In this document: positions 17,196 to 26,860 of the stretch, in pieces
Position numbering within the stretch: the stretch's first letter is position 1
Layout: each line of letters begins with the position of its first letter
Assembly (NCBI RefSeq): GCF_020809045.1
Contig: NZ_CP078079.1
Coordinates: forward strand, 1,612,001-1,676,000
Length of the DNA: 64,000 nucleotides
Direction: 5' to 3'
DNA from: Pseudarthrobacter sp. L1SW
Lineage (GTDB): Bacteria; Actinomycetota; Actinomycetes; Actinomycetales; Micrococcaceae
Translations under genes and position numbers: made by a program
Notes under the pieces: model-generated
Told to the model about the DNA's origin: nothing
The model's database searches: none
Seen by the model: only the letters and a program-made list of their open reading frames with translations

Positions 17196-18422
17196 GTGGG
17201 GCCCGAAGGTAAGAACCAGCCGCCCGGAGCGCGCCTTCCGGGACACAGGCGCAAGTGCATCATGCACGTGGACATGGATGCCTTTTTTGTCTCGGTGGAG
17301 CTGCGGACGCGTCCTGAACTCGTGGGCAGGCCCGTCATCGTCGGCTTCCCCGCGGACCGTTCCGTGGTCCTCTCCGCCTCCTACGAAGCCAGGACGTTCG
17401 GGGTGAAGTCGGCCATGCCGATGGCCGTGGCCGCGCGGATGTGTCCCCAGGCGGTCATTATCGAACCGCGCCACAAGCTGTACTACGAAGTGTCCGCCCA
17501 GCTAATGGGCATTTTCGAGTCCATTACCGAGCTTGTCGAACCCCTCAGTGTTGATGAGGCCTTCCTCGACGTCACCGGCGCCATCAGGCGCCTGGGCGCC
17601 CCGAGGGGAATTGGGGAGATGATCCGCCGGCGGGTTGCCGCGGAGCTGGGCATCACGGCATCGGTGGGAATAGCGGAATCCAAATTTGTGGCCAAGATTG
17701 CCTCGACCCGCTGCAAGCCGGACGGGCTGCTGATGATCGCGCCCGATGAGACCGTGCCGTATCTCCACAGCCTGCCGGTGGGCGCCCTGTGGGGAGTAGG
17801 CGCCAAGACGGCGGATGTGCTCGCCAGGATGGGCATCAGGACAGTTGCCGACGTGGCAGCGACGCCGGTCTCCTCCCTGAAGAAGATGCTGGGTGCCACG
17901 GGGGAGCATGTCCACCAGCTTTCCTGGGGAATTGACCATCGGCCCGTCACCCCGGTCCGGCTGGAGAAGAGCATTGGCGCGGAAGAAACGTTTGCCGTTG
18001 ACACCGCCGACGACGCACTGCTCCACCGGGAACTGCTGCGCCTGTCCCACCGCACGGCCGCGCGACTGAGGAGTTCAGGGATGGTGGCGCGGACCATCGC
18101 CCTGAAGCTCCGGTTCGCCGACTTCTCCACCATCACGCGCAGCCGGACGGTCCAGACGCCCGTGGACAGCGCCCAGCTGATCTACGCGGTTGCCCTGCAG
18201 CTGCTTGAGTCGGTGGGGGACAGGGCCATGACCGTCCGCCTGGTGGGGGTGCGCGCCGAGCAGCTCGAGGACGCGGCCCGGACGTCGCTTCAGCTCAGCA
18301 TCGACCGCCGGGACGACAACTGGCGGGCGGCTGAGCAGGCGCTCGACGAAGTGGCCCGCAAATTCGGCGCCAAGTCCGTCCTTCCCGCCCGCCTGATGGA
18401 GCCTGGAAACACCCGCGAATAG
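17196..18422 (+). CDS. dinB: DNA polymerase IV (Y-family translesion polymerase)
   Basis: This 408-residue Y-family polymerase copies damaged DNA with low fidelity. The active-site carboxylates are in DMDAFFVSVE near the N-terminus and SVDEAFLD near residue 117; the fingers motif is SYEARTFGVKSAMP. A helix-hairpin-helix thumb and the little-finger domain follow. It lacks an obvious C-terminal beta-clamp-binding motif of the QxxLF type, as seen in some actinobacterial DinB paralogues, but clamp motifs are degenerate. The start is GTG 17196 with TAGGAT seven bases upstream, so the message may be leaderless. No SOS box is visible, suggesting expression without LexA control. It is divergent from the lipoprotein gene. 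Confidence 0.93.
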   Translation: MGPEGKNQPPGARLPGHRRKCIMHVDMDAFFVSVELRTRPELVGRPVIVGFPADRSVVLSASYEARTFGVKSAMPMAVAARMCPQAVIIEPRHKLYYEVSAQLMGIFESITELVEPLSVDEAFLDVTGAIRRLGAPRGIGEMIRRRVAAELGITASVGIAESKFVAKIASTRCKPDGLLMIAPDETVPYLHSLPVGALWGVGAKTADVLARMGIRTVADVAATPVSSLKKMLGATGEHVHQLSWGIDHRPVTPVRLEKSIGAEETFAVDTADDALLHRELLRLSHRTAARLRSSGMVARTIALKLRFADFSTITRSRTVQTPVDSAQLIYAVALQLLESVGDRAMTVRLVGVRAEQLEDAARTSLQLSIDRRDDNWRAAEQALDEVARKFGAKSVLPARLMEPGNTRE

Positions 18423-18696
18423 CGGCTGCAATAAGGCCCGGCCGGGCCGCCGCCAAAGTGTTTCCCGTCTTTCAGAACAGCCCTCAACAAACTATCCTTA
18501 GATATACATAGTTTTCGAGTGACTGGACTTACTGCCGGACCCTCTTGGACATGCTCCCGCTCCTGCGACGGCATGCCGGGTTACCGATCTCCGCCTTGGC
18601 AGGCGGAGCGGGAACCTCTTAGGCATAACAGCCGTTAAGGGTGCAGAAGTAGTGGCTGGGATCAGCCCGGACGTTGGCCTACAAAAGGAGGTCGTG

Positions 18697-19074
18697 ATGC
18701 CGCTGTCGGAGCACGAACAGAAGCTGCTTGAGCAGCTGGAGAAGCAGCTTCACGAGGACGACCCGAAGTTCGCGAATTCCATGGGTTCAGACCCGGGGCG
18801 TTCATGGTCCACGAGGCACGTGGTGATTGGCGTCCTCTGCGCCCTGGCTGGCGTCTTCCTGTTACTCGTGGGTGTCACTCTCCAAAATATCTTCGTCGGA
18901 GTCCTTGGCTTTGTGGTGATGGGCGGTGGCGTCTATTTCGCCACCATGCGCAGCAGTTCGGCCGGGACAAAGCCGGGCTCCAAGGCCAGCGGCCGAAAGC
19001 CGGGCAAGTCCAGGAGTTCCTTTATGAGCAGCCTTGAGGAACGGTGGGACGAAAGGCGCAGGGGGGAACCCTAA
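18697..19074 (+). CDS. DUF3040 membrane protein
   Basis: This 125-residue protein begins with the DUF3040 hallmark MPLSEHEQKLLEQLEKQLHE, a charged amphipathic helix, followed by two hydrophobic segments near residues 43-62 and 66-84 and a basic tail rich in Ser, Gly and Lys. ATG 18697 is chosen because AAAAGGAGG lies 4 bases upstream; in-frame codons farther upstream lack a site. A homologue (Rv2169c) sits just upstream of mraZ in mycobacteria, so the position at the head of the division cluster is conserved. It is likely a membrane protein connected with division or wall synthesis, but its function is not known. A strong palindromic terminator isolates it from mraZ. Confidence 0.88.
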   Translation: MPLSEHEQKLLEQLEKQLHEDDPKFANSMGSDPGRSWSTRHVVIGVLCALAGVFLLLVGVTLQNIFVGVLGFVVMGGGVYFATMRSSSAGTKPGSKASGRKPGKSRSSFMSSLEERWDERRRGEP

Positions 19075-19129
19075 ACGCCTCCCGCCGAATTACTCCCGGC
19101 ACCTCCACTTCGCTCCCCGTCGAAGGGGC

Positions 19130-19169
19130 AATGCGAAAAGACCCGCCATATGGCGGGTCTTTTCGCATT
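19130..19169. terminator. 40-bp perfect palindromic terminator
   Basis: Bases 19130-19149 and 19150-19169 are exact reverse complements. The hairpin has a GC-rich apex and an AAAA/TTTT tract in the lower stem, so it works as an intrinsic terminator after the DUF3040 gene and shields the division cluster from read-through. Confidence 0.85.
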
Positions 19170-19372
19170 TAATCGGCGGGCCGCATTGAAAAGGCCGGCG
19201 CACGGACAATACTGCGGCGCCACCAGCGGTTTCACCGGCAGCTGGATGCCGCGCCCGGGGAGGAGGTGGCACCCCTGCATGGAAAAGTCCTCCACTTTCC
19301 ACCACCGCCATGAATCCTTGCAATTTCGCCGTTCTTTTCCCATAACTAGGCCGCTCACCAGCCGGGTTTGCG

Positions 19373-19402
19373 TTGACTGTGGGGGAAAGTGGAGTAATGT
19401 GG
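19373..19402 (+). promoter_or_regulatory. mraZ promoter with three MraZ-like GTGG boxes
   Basis: TTGACT (19373-19378), a 16-bp spacer and TAATGT (19395-19400) form a sigma-70-like promoter. GTGG starts at 19379, 19389 and 19399, an exact 10-bp period covering the spacer and the -10. MraZ proteins are known to bind such phased repeats in their own promoters, so autorepression of the division cluster is likely. Confidence 0.75.
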
Positions 19403-19469
19403 AGGACATAAGAGGGTGGTTGCAACATAGGGGATGTGCAGTTCCTGACAGCGGACAGGCGGTGGGCCA

Positions 19470-19898
19470 GTGTTTCTGGGCACTCACTCGCCACGTCTGG
19501 ATGAAAAGGGGCGGATCATTCTCCCCGCGAAGTTCCGGGAGGAACTTGCCAGCGGGCTGGTGCTCACGAGGGGCCAGGAGCGTTGCATCTACGTCTTCAG
19601 TGAGAAGGAATTTGCGCGGGTCCACGAGCAAATGCGGGAGGCGCCAATCTCCTCAAAGCAGGCACGTGACTATATCCGCGTCTTTCTCTCTGGAGCCTCT
19701 GACGAGGTACCTGACAAGCAGGGGCGCGTTACCATTCCACCCGCGCTCCGGGAGTACGCAGGCCTCGGCAGGGAACTGGCCGTGATAGGCGCCGGATCCC
19801 GGGCCGAGATCTGGGATGCCCAGGCCTGGAACGAGTACCTCGCGGAGAAGGAAACAGCCTTCTCCGAAACTGATGACCCCATTCCGGGCATTCTCTGA
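19470..19898 (+). CDS. mraZ: Transcriptional regulator MraZ
   Basis: This 142-residue protein is the first gene of the dcw cluster. It has two tandem SpoVT/AbrB-like domains, each with the MraZ D-x-x-G-R signature: [15 protein letters not shown] near residues 10-24 and [15 protein letters not shown] near 80-94. MraZ forms ring-shaped multimers that bind short phased repeats and regulate the cluster; three such boxes overlap the promoter here. GTG 19470 is the only start that gives the conserved [14 protein letters not shown] beginning. Length and domain positions are standard. The 165 bases between this gene and rsmH hold no gene that I can see. Confidence 0.96.
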
Positions 19899-20063
19899 CC
19901 GGAACGGGACAGCAGGCAGCTTCTTGGATGAGATCTCCAGCCGCCCATCGGCTGGCCATCCTGGCTCACTTCCCCGGAGCCAGGCTGGCGGACGATAGGC
20001 GCGGATGGGGATCTGGTCCCAGAAGCACCCCAAGGCGACACCGACGGCGAGAAAGGACGAGGC

Positions 20064-21056
20064 ATGAACGAACACCCGAAGCCAACGTCCGAACGCCATG
20101 TGCCGGTCCTTCGGGATCGGTGCATCAATTTGTTGGCACCTGGATTCGAGGCGGCCAGGCTCCGCGGCGAAACGCCGGTGGTAGTGGACGCGACCCTGGG
20201 CATGGGCGGCCACTCCGAGGCCATGCTGCAGCGCTTTCCGGATCTGCACCTGATCGGCATAGACCGGGATGAGGAAGCCCTCGCCCTCGCCGGCGAGAGG
20301 CTGGCACCGTTCGCGGCCCGCACGGACCTGGTACATGCCGTCTACGACGAGATACGGGATGTCCTGGCGGACCTGGGCGTTTCCGAGGTCCACGGCATCC
20401 TGATGGACCTTGGTGTGTCTTCCCTTCAACTGGACGAACGCGAACGCGGTTTCGCCTACTCCTTCGACGCCCCGCTGGACATGAGGATGGACACCAGCCG
20501 CGGCCAGACTGCCGCGGACGTGGTGAACAACTACAGCGAAGAGGAACTCGTCAGGATCATCCGGAAGTGGGGCGAGGAGAAGTTCGCCGGGCGGATCGCC
20601 AACAGGATTGTCGCCGCCCGTGCCACCAAGCCGTTCACCACAACCGGTGAGCTCGTGGAGCAGATCCGGGCGGTGGTTCCGGCAGCGGCCGCCAAGTCCG
20701 GTGGGCACCCTGCCAAGCGCACTTTCCAGGCGCTGCGGATCGAGGTCAACGAAGAACTCGACGTCCTTGAGCGTGCCGTGCCGGCCGCCGTGGACTCCTT
20801 GGCGCTGGGCGGACGCATTGTGGTCATGTCCTACCACTCCCTTGAGGACAAGATCGTCAAGGGCGTCCTGCAGGCCCGTTCCAAATCCTCGGCCCCGCTC
20901 GGCTTCCCGGTTGAGCTGGAAGAGCACAAGGCCGAGCTGAAGACCCTGACCAAAGGCACTGAGGTGCCCACCGCCGTCGAAATCGCCGAAAACCCGCGCG
21001 CCGCATCAGCAAGGCTGCGCGCGGCGGAACGAATCAGAGCCAGGAGAGCTGCATGA
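20064..21056 (+). CDS. rsmH: 16S rRNA (cytosine1402-N4)-methyltransferase
   Basis: RsmH (MraW) methylates N4 of C1402 in the decoding centre of 16S rRNA using S-adenosylmethionine. The 330-residue product has the SAM-binding [14 protein letters not shown] block near residue 38, the [11 protein letters not shown] motif, the [17 protein letters not shown] block and the C-terminal [12 protein letters not shown] motif, all in family order. The ATG has GAAAGGACGAGG just upstream. The last four bases overlap the next gene (ATGA), so it is translationally coupled to the divisome gene. The place between mraZ and ftsL is universal in actinobacterial dcw clusters. Confidence 0.97.
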   Translation: MNEHPKPTSERHVPVLRDRCINLLAPGFEAARLRGETPVVVDATLGMGGHSEAMLQRFPDLHLIGIDRDEEALALAGERLAPFAARTDLVHAVYDEIRDVLADLGVSEVHGILMDLGVSSLQLDERERGFAYSFDAPLDMRMDTSRGQTAADVVNNYSEEELVRIIRKWGEEKFAGRIANRIVAARATKPFTTTGELVEQIRAVVPAAAAKSGGHPAKRTFQALRIEVNEELDVLERAVPAAVDSLALGGRIVVMSYHSLEDKIVKGVLQARSKSSAPLGFPVELEEHKAELKTLTKGTEVPTAVEIAENPRAASARLRAAERIRARRAA

Positions 21057-21781
21057 GCACCGCTGCCGTCAAGAACTTTCCCGCCGCAACCGGCAGTTCG
21101 GCGGCCAGCAGGGCCCTTCCGGCACAGGCTCCCGGAGACGGCCGGAAGGGCCGGACGCCGCTGTCCGTGGTCCGCACCGTACCCCGCAAGCGCCGCGCAC
21201 CTTTCGTAGTCCTGTGCTTCGCCATGCTCGCCGTGGCGTTGGTGGCCGTGCTGGTGTTGAACATCTCGGTGTCCACGGCGCAGTACCAGTTGGTGGAGCT
21301 GCGGGCCAGGCAAAGCACACTGACCAAGCAGAACCAGGACCTCACCCAGCAGGTGCAAAACTTCGAGGCGCCCCAGAACCTGGCCGCCAAAGCGTCGGAG
21401 CTCGGCATGGTCGCCTCCACCATCAAGGGCCAGATCGACCTGTCCACCCTGTCCGTCACGGGCAAGGCGACACCGGCAGTTAAGGGCAGCTCCGGAGGGG
21501 CCATCATTCCAGCACCCGCCGTGCCCGGCCAGCTGATTGTGGTTCCGCCGGCAACCAAGGGCGAACCGCTGGCCAGCCGCAAACCCACAGAAGCGGCAGC
21601 CCCAGCTGCCCAGGGTGCCGCAGCAGCCGAAGCTGCGGGATCCAGGGCGGCGACTCCAGAGGCGCCCGCTCCCGCAGGTCCGCCTGCCGGCGTTCCCGCA
21701 CCGGCAGCCGCAGCAGCTGCCGCGGTGGAGCTCCACGGCGGATCCGTTCCCGCACCCGAGCAGAAGGTGCCCGGGCAGTAA
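21053..21781 (+). CDS. ftsL: FtsL-like divisome protein with a long Ala/Pro-rich tail
   Basis: This 242-residue single-pass protein occupies the ftsL position. A basic cytoplasmic part (about 50 residues, ending in PRKRRAP) is followed by one membrane helix at about 51-72 and a short extracytoplasmic coiled coil ([29 protein letters not shown]) ending in the ASELGMV motif typical of FtsL/FtsB proteins. Known FtsL proteins end soon after this; here about 120 more residues follow, almost all Ala, Pro, Gly and Val. Low sequence conservation is normal for FtsL, so identity rests on topology and context. It should bind FtsI, FtsQ and FtsW at the septum. The tail's role is unknown. Confidence 0.85.
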   Translation: MSTAAVKNFPAATGSSAASRALPAQAPGDGRKGRTPLSVVRTVPRKRRAPFVVLCFAMLAVALVAVLVLNISVSTAQYQLVELRARQSTLTKQNQDLTQQVQNFEAPQNLAAKASELGMVASTIKGQIDLSTLSVTGKATPAVKGSSGGAIIPAPAVPGQLIVVPPATKGEPLASRKPTEAAAPAAQGAAAAEAAGSRAATPEAPAPAGPPAGVPAPAAAAAAAVELHGGSVPAPEQKVPGQ

Positions 21782-21831
21782 CACACGGCAGGTCTGACAG
21801 GCAGCAGGATCGAGCAGCAAGGGAATTCACG

Positions 21832-23628
21832 GTGGCGCAGAGGTCCGGCAAGGCAGTCAACAGCAAGGTGCCCAACGCCACCAGGCGCCTGCGCCTGGGG
21901 CTCGGCATCATGCTGACGCTCCTGCTGGTGGTGGGCGGCAAGCTCTTCCTTGTCCAGGGACTCGATGTAGGGGGCATGGCGGAAGCCGCCCTCAACAGCC
22001 GGATGAAGCAAACCGTCCTGCCGGCCGAACGGGGCAGCATCCTGGACTCCCGGGGCACGGTGTTGGCCAACAGCGTGATCCGCTACAACGTGGTGGTGGA
22101 CCAGAGGGTCAACACAAAAACCGAGAACTTCAAGCGCCTGGACGACGCCAAGGAGAAGCTGGTTGACGTCAGCCGGGAACAAGGGCTGACGGAACTGGCT
22201 GCTGCCCTCGGCATGGAGAAGGACGCCATCCGCGAGGCCGTGACCGGCCAGCAGCCGTATTACATCGTGGCCAAGGACGTAAAGCCTGACGTCGAGGACC
22301 GCATCTCGCAGCTGCAGATTCCCGGCATCGTCACGGAAGGCGTCAGCAAGCGCGTCTATCCCAACGGCTCTGTTGCCGGCGGCATCATCGGCTTCCTCCA
22401 GGACGGCACCACCGGCCAGGCCGGCATCGAACAGACCCAGGACGAAGTCCTGAAGGGCTCGGACGGCAAACGGCTGTTCGAGATCGGGGCCGACGGCCTG
22501 CGCATCCCTGTGGGGGTGGACGAACTGACGCCGCCGCAGGACGGCAAGGACGTCAAGCTCACCCTCAACTCGGACCTCCAGTATTTCGCCCAGCAGGCGA
22601 TCCAAAGCCAGTCGGACAAACTGGGCGCCGAGTGGGGCGTCATCATCGTGATGGACGTCAAGACGGGCAACCTGGTTGCCATGGCCGACACGAATTCGCC
22701 GGACCCGAATGACCCGGGCAGGGTGGCCGCCAAGGACCGCGGCGTCCGTGCCGTGACGGCGGCCTATGAGCCCGGTTCCGTGGAGAAGATGATGACGGCG
22801 GCCGCCCTCATCGAGGAAGGCAAAGCCAAGCCCCTCGATACCTTCACCCTTGGACCCACCTACACGGTGGACGGACAGACCTTCAGTGACTCTTTTGCCC
22901 ATGGAACCGAGGAGCGGACCCTGGCCGGCATCCTGGGCTATTCGATGAACACCGGCACCGTCATGGCCGGGCAGCGCCTGAGCAAGGAACAGCGCTATGA
23001 CTGGCTGAAGAAGTTCGGAGTGGGCGAGGCCCCGGATATCGGACTGCCTGCCACGGCCTCGGGCATCCTGACGCCTTGGGAACAGTGGGACGGCCGGCAG
23101 GAATACACAGTCCTGTTCGGGCAGGGCGTCTCGCAGTCCACGCTGCAGACCGTACGTGCGTTCCAGTCCATCGCAAACAACGGGGTGATGCTCCAGCCGC
23201 GCCTGATCGACTCCTACGTGTCCGCTGACGGAACAGAGGAGAAGGTTCCGGCCGCGGAACCGCGGCGGGTCGTCTCCGAGGACACCGCCCAGCAGGTCCA
23301 GGACATCCTCGAAAGCGCAGTCACCGAGGGGCAGATCAAGGACGCGGGCATCGACGGCTACCGGGTGGGAGCCAAGACGGGCACCTCCGAGTCTCCGTGC
23401 GACGACGGCAAGTCAGGGTTCTGCGGCTACACGGCCTCCATGGTGGGCATGGCACCCATGGATGATCCGCGGTTTATTGTGGAGGTGGTACTCCAGCGGC
23501 CCAAGGGAAGCATCTACGGGATTACCAACGGGCCGGTCTTCCGGTCGGTCATGAGCCAGGCACTGCGGACCTACAACGTCCAGCCATCAACTGGTGAACC
23601 GGCCAGACTGCCCCAGTTCGCCAAGTAA
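21832..23628 (+). CDS. ftsI: Septal peptidoglycan transpeptidase FtsI (class B PBP)
   Basis: This 598-residue monofunctional transpeptidase cross-links septal peptidoglycan outside the membrane. A basic N-terminus and one membrane helix (about 23-43) precede the PBP dimerisation domain, which begins with VLPAERGSILDSRGTVLA, and the transpeptidase domain with the active-site serine in GSVEK (SxxK type), the SMN triad (GYSMNTG) and KTGTSE. No C-terminal PASTA domain is present. The start is GTG 21832, 50 bases after ftsL, preceded by AAGGGAA. It acts with the FtsW polymerase encoded downstream in the same cluster. The motifs leave little doubt. Confidence 0.96.
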   Translation: MAQRSGKAVNSKVPNATRRLRLGLGIMLTLLLVVGGKLFLVQGLDVGGMAEAALNSRMKQTVLPAERGSILDSRGTVLANSVIRYNVVVDQRVNTKTENFKRLDDAKEKLVDVSREQGLTELAAALGMEKDAIREAVTGQQPYYIVAKDVKPDVEDRISQLQIPGIVTEGVSKRVYPNGSVAGGIIGFLQDGTTGQAGIEQTQDEVLKGSDGKRLFEIGADGLRIPVGVDELTPPQDGKDVKLTLNSDLQYFAQQAIQSQSDKLGAEWGVIIVMDVKTGNLVAMADTNSPDPNDPGRVAAKDRGVRAVTAAYEPGSVEKMMTAAALIEEGKAKPLDTFTLGPTYTVDGQTFSDSFAHGTEERTLAGILGYSMNTGTVMAGQRLSKEQRYDWLKKFGVGEAPDIGLPATASGILTPWEQWDGRQEYTVLFGQGVSQSTLQTVRAFQSIANNGVMLQPRLIDSYVSADGTEEKVPAAEPRRVVSEDTAQQVQDILESAVTEGQIKDAGIDGYRVGAKTGTSESPCDDGKSGFCGYTASMVGMAPMDDPRFIVEVVLQRPKGSIYGITNGPVFRSVMSQALRTYNVQPSTGEPARLPQFAK

Positions 23629-23710
23629 CACCCCGGCAGCATCCGGAGCAGCCGCCGCTGCTACGGTTCATCCATGCCGGGCACGGTCCACTAGCACCAT
23701 CGGAGATCCC

Positions 23711-25387
23711 TTGTCAGAGTTCAATCCGTCCCACCACAGTGCAACCCCGCAGGGACCTGCACAGGACGAACAAGCCCCGCAGGGACCTGCGCCGGTGGTA
23801 TCGGGCCAGCCCCGTTTCCGGCCGTCCGTTGTTGATGCCGTCCGGCTGGACAGCATCGGCGAGGCGGTCGGCGTCACAGTTCCGGGAACCTCCGCCGGTG
23901 TGGCGGTGACCGGCATTTCGTTGAACTCCCGGACGGTGGAACGGGGTGACCTGTACGTCGCCCTTCCGGGCGCAACCCGCCACGGGGCCGACTTCGCTGC
24001 CCAGGCCATTGCGGCTGGAGCCGCGGCCATTGTGACGGACGACGCCGGTGCCCGCCTCCTTGCCCTGTCCTCCGACACGTCGGTTCCGGTGCTGGTGGTT
24101 GATGCTCCGCGGAACGCGGTGGGCCCGTTGTCCGCCATGATCTACCGCCGCAGCCGGGAGGGGGCGCCGCTGCAGCTGTTCGGCGTGACGGGCACGAACG
24201 GCAAAACCACCACCACCTACTTCATCACCTCGCTGCTGAGGTCCCTCGGCAAAAAGTCCGGCCTGATCGGCACCATCGAGATCCTCGCCGGCGGCCCACC
24301 GGTTCCGAGCGTCCTGACCACGCCGGAGTCCCCGGACGTCCACGGTCTGCTGGCGCTGATGCAGGAGAACGGGCTTGCTGCGGCTGCAATGGAAGTTTCC
24401 TCGCACGCCATCTCCTACCAGCGGGTGGACGGGGTGCAGTTCGATGTAGCCGGATTTACGAACCTCACCCAGGACCATCTTGACCTGCACCACACCATGG
24501 AGGACTACTTCGCCACGAAGGCCGAGCTCTTCACGCCCGCCCGTGCGCGGACAGCAGTGGTAACGGTCGACGACGAATGGGGGCGCCGCCTCGCAGGCCG
24601 CACCGGGGTGCCTGTCACCACACTCAGCACGGTGCCCGGGAACAGTGCCGACTGGACCGTCACTGGGACAAGGCCGCGCGGGCTTGGCACGGAGTTCACC
24701 CTCACCGGGCCCGGCCAAACCATCCTGAACGTCCACACGGGACTTCCCGGCAGCTTCAACGTGGCCAACGCAGCACTCGCCGTGGTGATGGTTATTGCCG
24801 GCGGAGTTGACGCCGCGACGCTGCAGGTTGCGCTGGATCAGGGCGACCCCTTCACCGTGGCGGTACCGGGGCGCATGCAGCTGGTCTCCGAGCAGCCCGC
24901 CGCCGTGGTGGACTTTGCGCACAACACGGACGCACTGGCCAGGGCGCTGGAAGCCGTCCGGTCCCCGGAACAGGGTTCCCGGCTGATCGTGGTGTTCGGT
25001 GCCACGGGCCAGCGCGACCAGGGCAAACGCCCCGCAATGGGCGCGATCGCCGCCCGGCTCGCAGACACCGTGATCGTCACCGACGACGACCCCCACGACG
25101 AGGACGCGGCAGCCATCCGCGCCGACGTCCTCGCGGGGGCCCTGGAAGCCCAGGCCAGCGAGTCCCTGCCCTGCCAGGTGCTGGAGGTTTTTCCCCGTGA
25201 CCAGGCCATCCAGCGCGCCGTGGAACTCGCACGGCCCCAGGACACCATCCTGGTTGCCGGCCGCGGCCACGAGGTCTGGCAGGAGGTCAAAGGCGTCAAC
25301 CTCGCACTGGATGACAGGGTGGAGCTGCGCAGCGCCTTGACAGCCAGGGGATTCAACGTTCTCCAAGACGACCGGATAGAGTCCTAG
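23711..25387 (+). CDS. murE: UDP-MurNAc-tripeptide synthetase, probably L-lysine-adding
   Basis: MurE adds the third amino acid to UDP-MurNAc-L-Ala-D-Glu in the cytosol. The 558-residue product has the P-loop [11 protein letters not shown] at about residue 161 and the Mur-ligase VSSHA and RDQGKRP blocks. The specificity loop near residues 459-464 reads DDPHDE in place of DNPR; the Arg of DNPR contacts the carboxylate of diaminopimelate, so its absence fits L-lysine addition, as expected for an A3-alpha wall. TTG 23711 is chosen because GGAG lies 5 bases upstream; the in-frame ATG at 23594 lies inside ftsI. The N-terminal 40 residues are low-complexity, with a PQGPA repeat. The amino acid used is inferred, not proven. 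Confidence 0.93.
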   Translation: MSEFNPSHHSATPQGPAQDEQAPQGPAPVVSGQPRFRPSVVDAVRLDSIGEAVGVTVPGTSAGVAVTGISLNSRTVERGDLYVALPGATRHGADFAAQAIAAGAAAIVTDDAGARLLALSSDTSVPVLVVDAPRNAVGPLSAMIYRRSREGAPLQLFGVTGTNGKTTTTYFITSLLRSLGKKSGLIGTIEILAGGPPVPSVLTTPESPDVHGLLALMQENGLAAAAMEVSSHAISYQRVDGVQFDVAGFTNLTQDHLDLHHTMEDYFATKAELFTPARARTAVVTVDDEWGRRLAGRTGVPVTTLSTVPGNSADWTVTGTRPRGLGTEFTLTGPGQTILNVHTGLPGSFNVANAALAVVMVIAGGVDAATLQVALDQGDPFTVAVPGRMQLVSEQPAAVVDFAHNTDALARALEAVRSPEQGSRLIVVFGATGQRDQGKRPAMGAIAARLADTVIVTDDDPHDEDAAAIRADVLAGALEAQASESLPCQVLEVFPRDQAIQRAVELARPQDTILVAGRGHEVWQEVKGVNLALDDRVELRSALTARGFNVLQDDRIES

Positions 25388-25393
25388 ACCGAG

Positions 25394-26860
25394 ATGATTG
25401 CATTTACTGCGGCGGAAATCGCCGACATCACTAAAGGGCGCCTGGACGCCGAGCCCGGGATCACGCCTCTTTCGGTGGTCACCGATTCCCGCGAAGCCAC
25501 GCCGGGGTCCCTGTACGTCGCAAAACCCGGCGAGTACGCGGACGGGCACGACTTCGTCGAAGCCGCCTTCACCGCGGGCGCAACCCTGGCACTCGTGGAG
25601 CGCGCAGTAGCAGCCCCGGACGGTACTCCGTACCCCGCCGTGGTGGTTCCCGACGCCGTGCTCGCGATGGGGGCGCTGGCCGCGGAAGTTGTCCGCAGGA
25701 TCCGCGCCGCCCGCGCGGAAGCCAACGACGACCTGACAGTTATCGGCATCACCGGTTCGGCCGGAAAGACCACCACCAAGGACCTCCTCGCCGGCATACT
25801 TTCCCGGCAGGGTGCCACAGTGGCGCCGCGGGGGTCCTACAACGGTGAAATCGGGGTGCCGCTCACGGTCTTCACCGCCGGAGCTGATACCCGCTACCTC
25901 GTGATCGAGATGGGTGCCACCGGCATCGGCCACATTGAGTACCTGGCCGAGATGGTCAAACCGGACATCGGCGTGGTGCTCGGCGTGGGGACAGCGCACG
26001 CCGGCGAATTCGGGGGAGTTGAGAACATCGCCCGTGCCAAGGGCGAACTCGTGGAAGGCCTGGCAGCCTCCGGGACCGCCATCATCAACCTCGACGACGA
26101 GAGGGTTGCGGAGATGCGCGCCCGCACCTCAGCGGCCGTCGTCGGATTCTCTGCCGAAGGCCGGCCCGACGCCGCCGTGCAGGCGCTCCACGCGGACACC
26201 AACGCGGAGGGCCACCCGGAATTCGACCTCCTCCTTCCCGGTGGGGACACGACCTACCACGTCAGCAGCCGGCTGATCGGCGCCCACCATGTCAGCAACC
26301 TGCTTGCCGCTGCGGCAGCTGCCTGGGCAGCAGGGGTTGCGGGCCCGGACATTGCCGACGCCCTGGGCAACCAGGCGGCAACCAGCCGCTGGCGCATGGA
26401 GCGCACCGAGCGGGAGGACGGCGTCACCGTCATCAACGACGCCTACAACGCCAACCCCGAGTCGATGCGCGCGGCCCTGCGGACACTGGCCGACCTCGGC
26501 CGCGGCAGGCGCACCTGGGCGGTCCTGGGCGCCATGCTCGAACTCGGCGAGGATTCGATCCGGGAGCATACAGCCGTAGGCACCCAAGTAGTGCGCCTCA
26601 ACATTTCCCGGCTGGTGGTAGTGGGCCGGGAAGCCCGGGCCCTTTACGTATCTGCCGTCCAGGAAGGCTCCTGGGGAGACGAATGCGTCTTCGCCGAGAC
26701 CGCCGACGACGCCTACGAGCTGCTGCAAGCGGAACTCGAACCCGGCGACCTGGTGCTGTTCAAGTCCTCCAACAGCGTGGGGCTTCGCCATTTGGGCGAT
26801 CGGATAGCATTACCCCCACAAACCCCGCAGCCCGCCGACGAAAGGAGCACACTGCTGTGA
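25394..26860 (+). CDS. murF: UDP-MurNAc-tripeptide--D-alanyl-D-alanine ligase
   Basis: MurF attaches D-Ala-D-Ala to the UDP-MurNAc tripeptide, completing the soluble pentapeptide precursor. The 488-residue protein has an N-terminal substrate domain, the P-loop [14 protein letters not shown] near residue 117, the [13 protein letters not shown] block and the C-terminal [16 protein letters not shown] motif diagnostic of MurF. It starts six bases after murE and overlaps mraY by four bases (GTGA), so translation of the three genes is coupled. No ddl gene is in this cluster, so D-Ala-D-Ala must come from elsewhere in the genome. Confidence 0.96.
   Translation: MIAFTAAEIADITKGRLDAEPGITPLSVVTDSREATPGSLYVAKPGEYADGHDFVEAAFTAGATLALVERAVAAPDGTPYPAVVVPDAVLAMGALAAEVVRRIRAARAEANDDLTVIGITGSAGKTTTKDLLAGILSRQGATVAPRGSYNGEIGVPLTVFTAGADTRYLVIEMGATGIGHIEYLAEMVKPDIGVVLGVGTAHAGEFGGVENIARAKGELVEGLAASGTAIINLDDERVAEMRARTSAAVVGFSAEGRPDAAVQALHADTNAEGHPEFDLLLPGGDTTYHVSSRLIGAHHVSNLLAAAAAAWAAGVAGPDIADALGNQAATSRWRMERTEREDGVTVINDAYNANPESMRAALRTLADLGRGRRTWAVLGAMLELGEDSIREHTAVGTQVVRLNISRLVVVGREARALYVSAVQEGSWGDECVFAETADDAYELLQAELEPGDLVLFKSSNSVGLRHLGDRIALPPQTPQPADERSTLL

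Larger units (their letters stand above)
19075..19469. other. 395-bp intergenic control region upstream of mraZ
   Basis: No gene is supported here. The stretch holds the 40-bp palindromic terminator (19130-19169), an inverted GTGG-box cluster on the minus strand (19287-19306), the mraZ promoter with its three GTGG boxes (19373-19402), and a leader of about 60 bases before the mraZ start. Confidence 0.8.

Noticed and set aside
18434..18447. GC-rich palindrome after dinB as a terminator
   Set aside because: A self-complementary 14-mer with no loop room and no T-run; too weak to call.
23714..25999. 761-codon open frame antisense to murE and murF
   Set aside because: Shadow of two secure genes; no motifs, no ribosome site.
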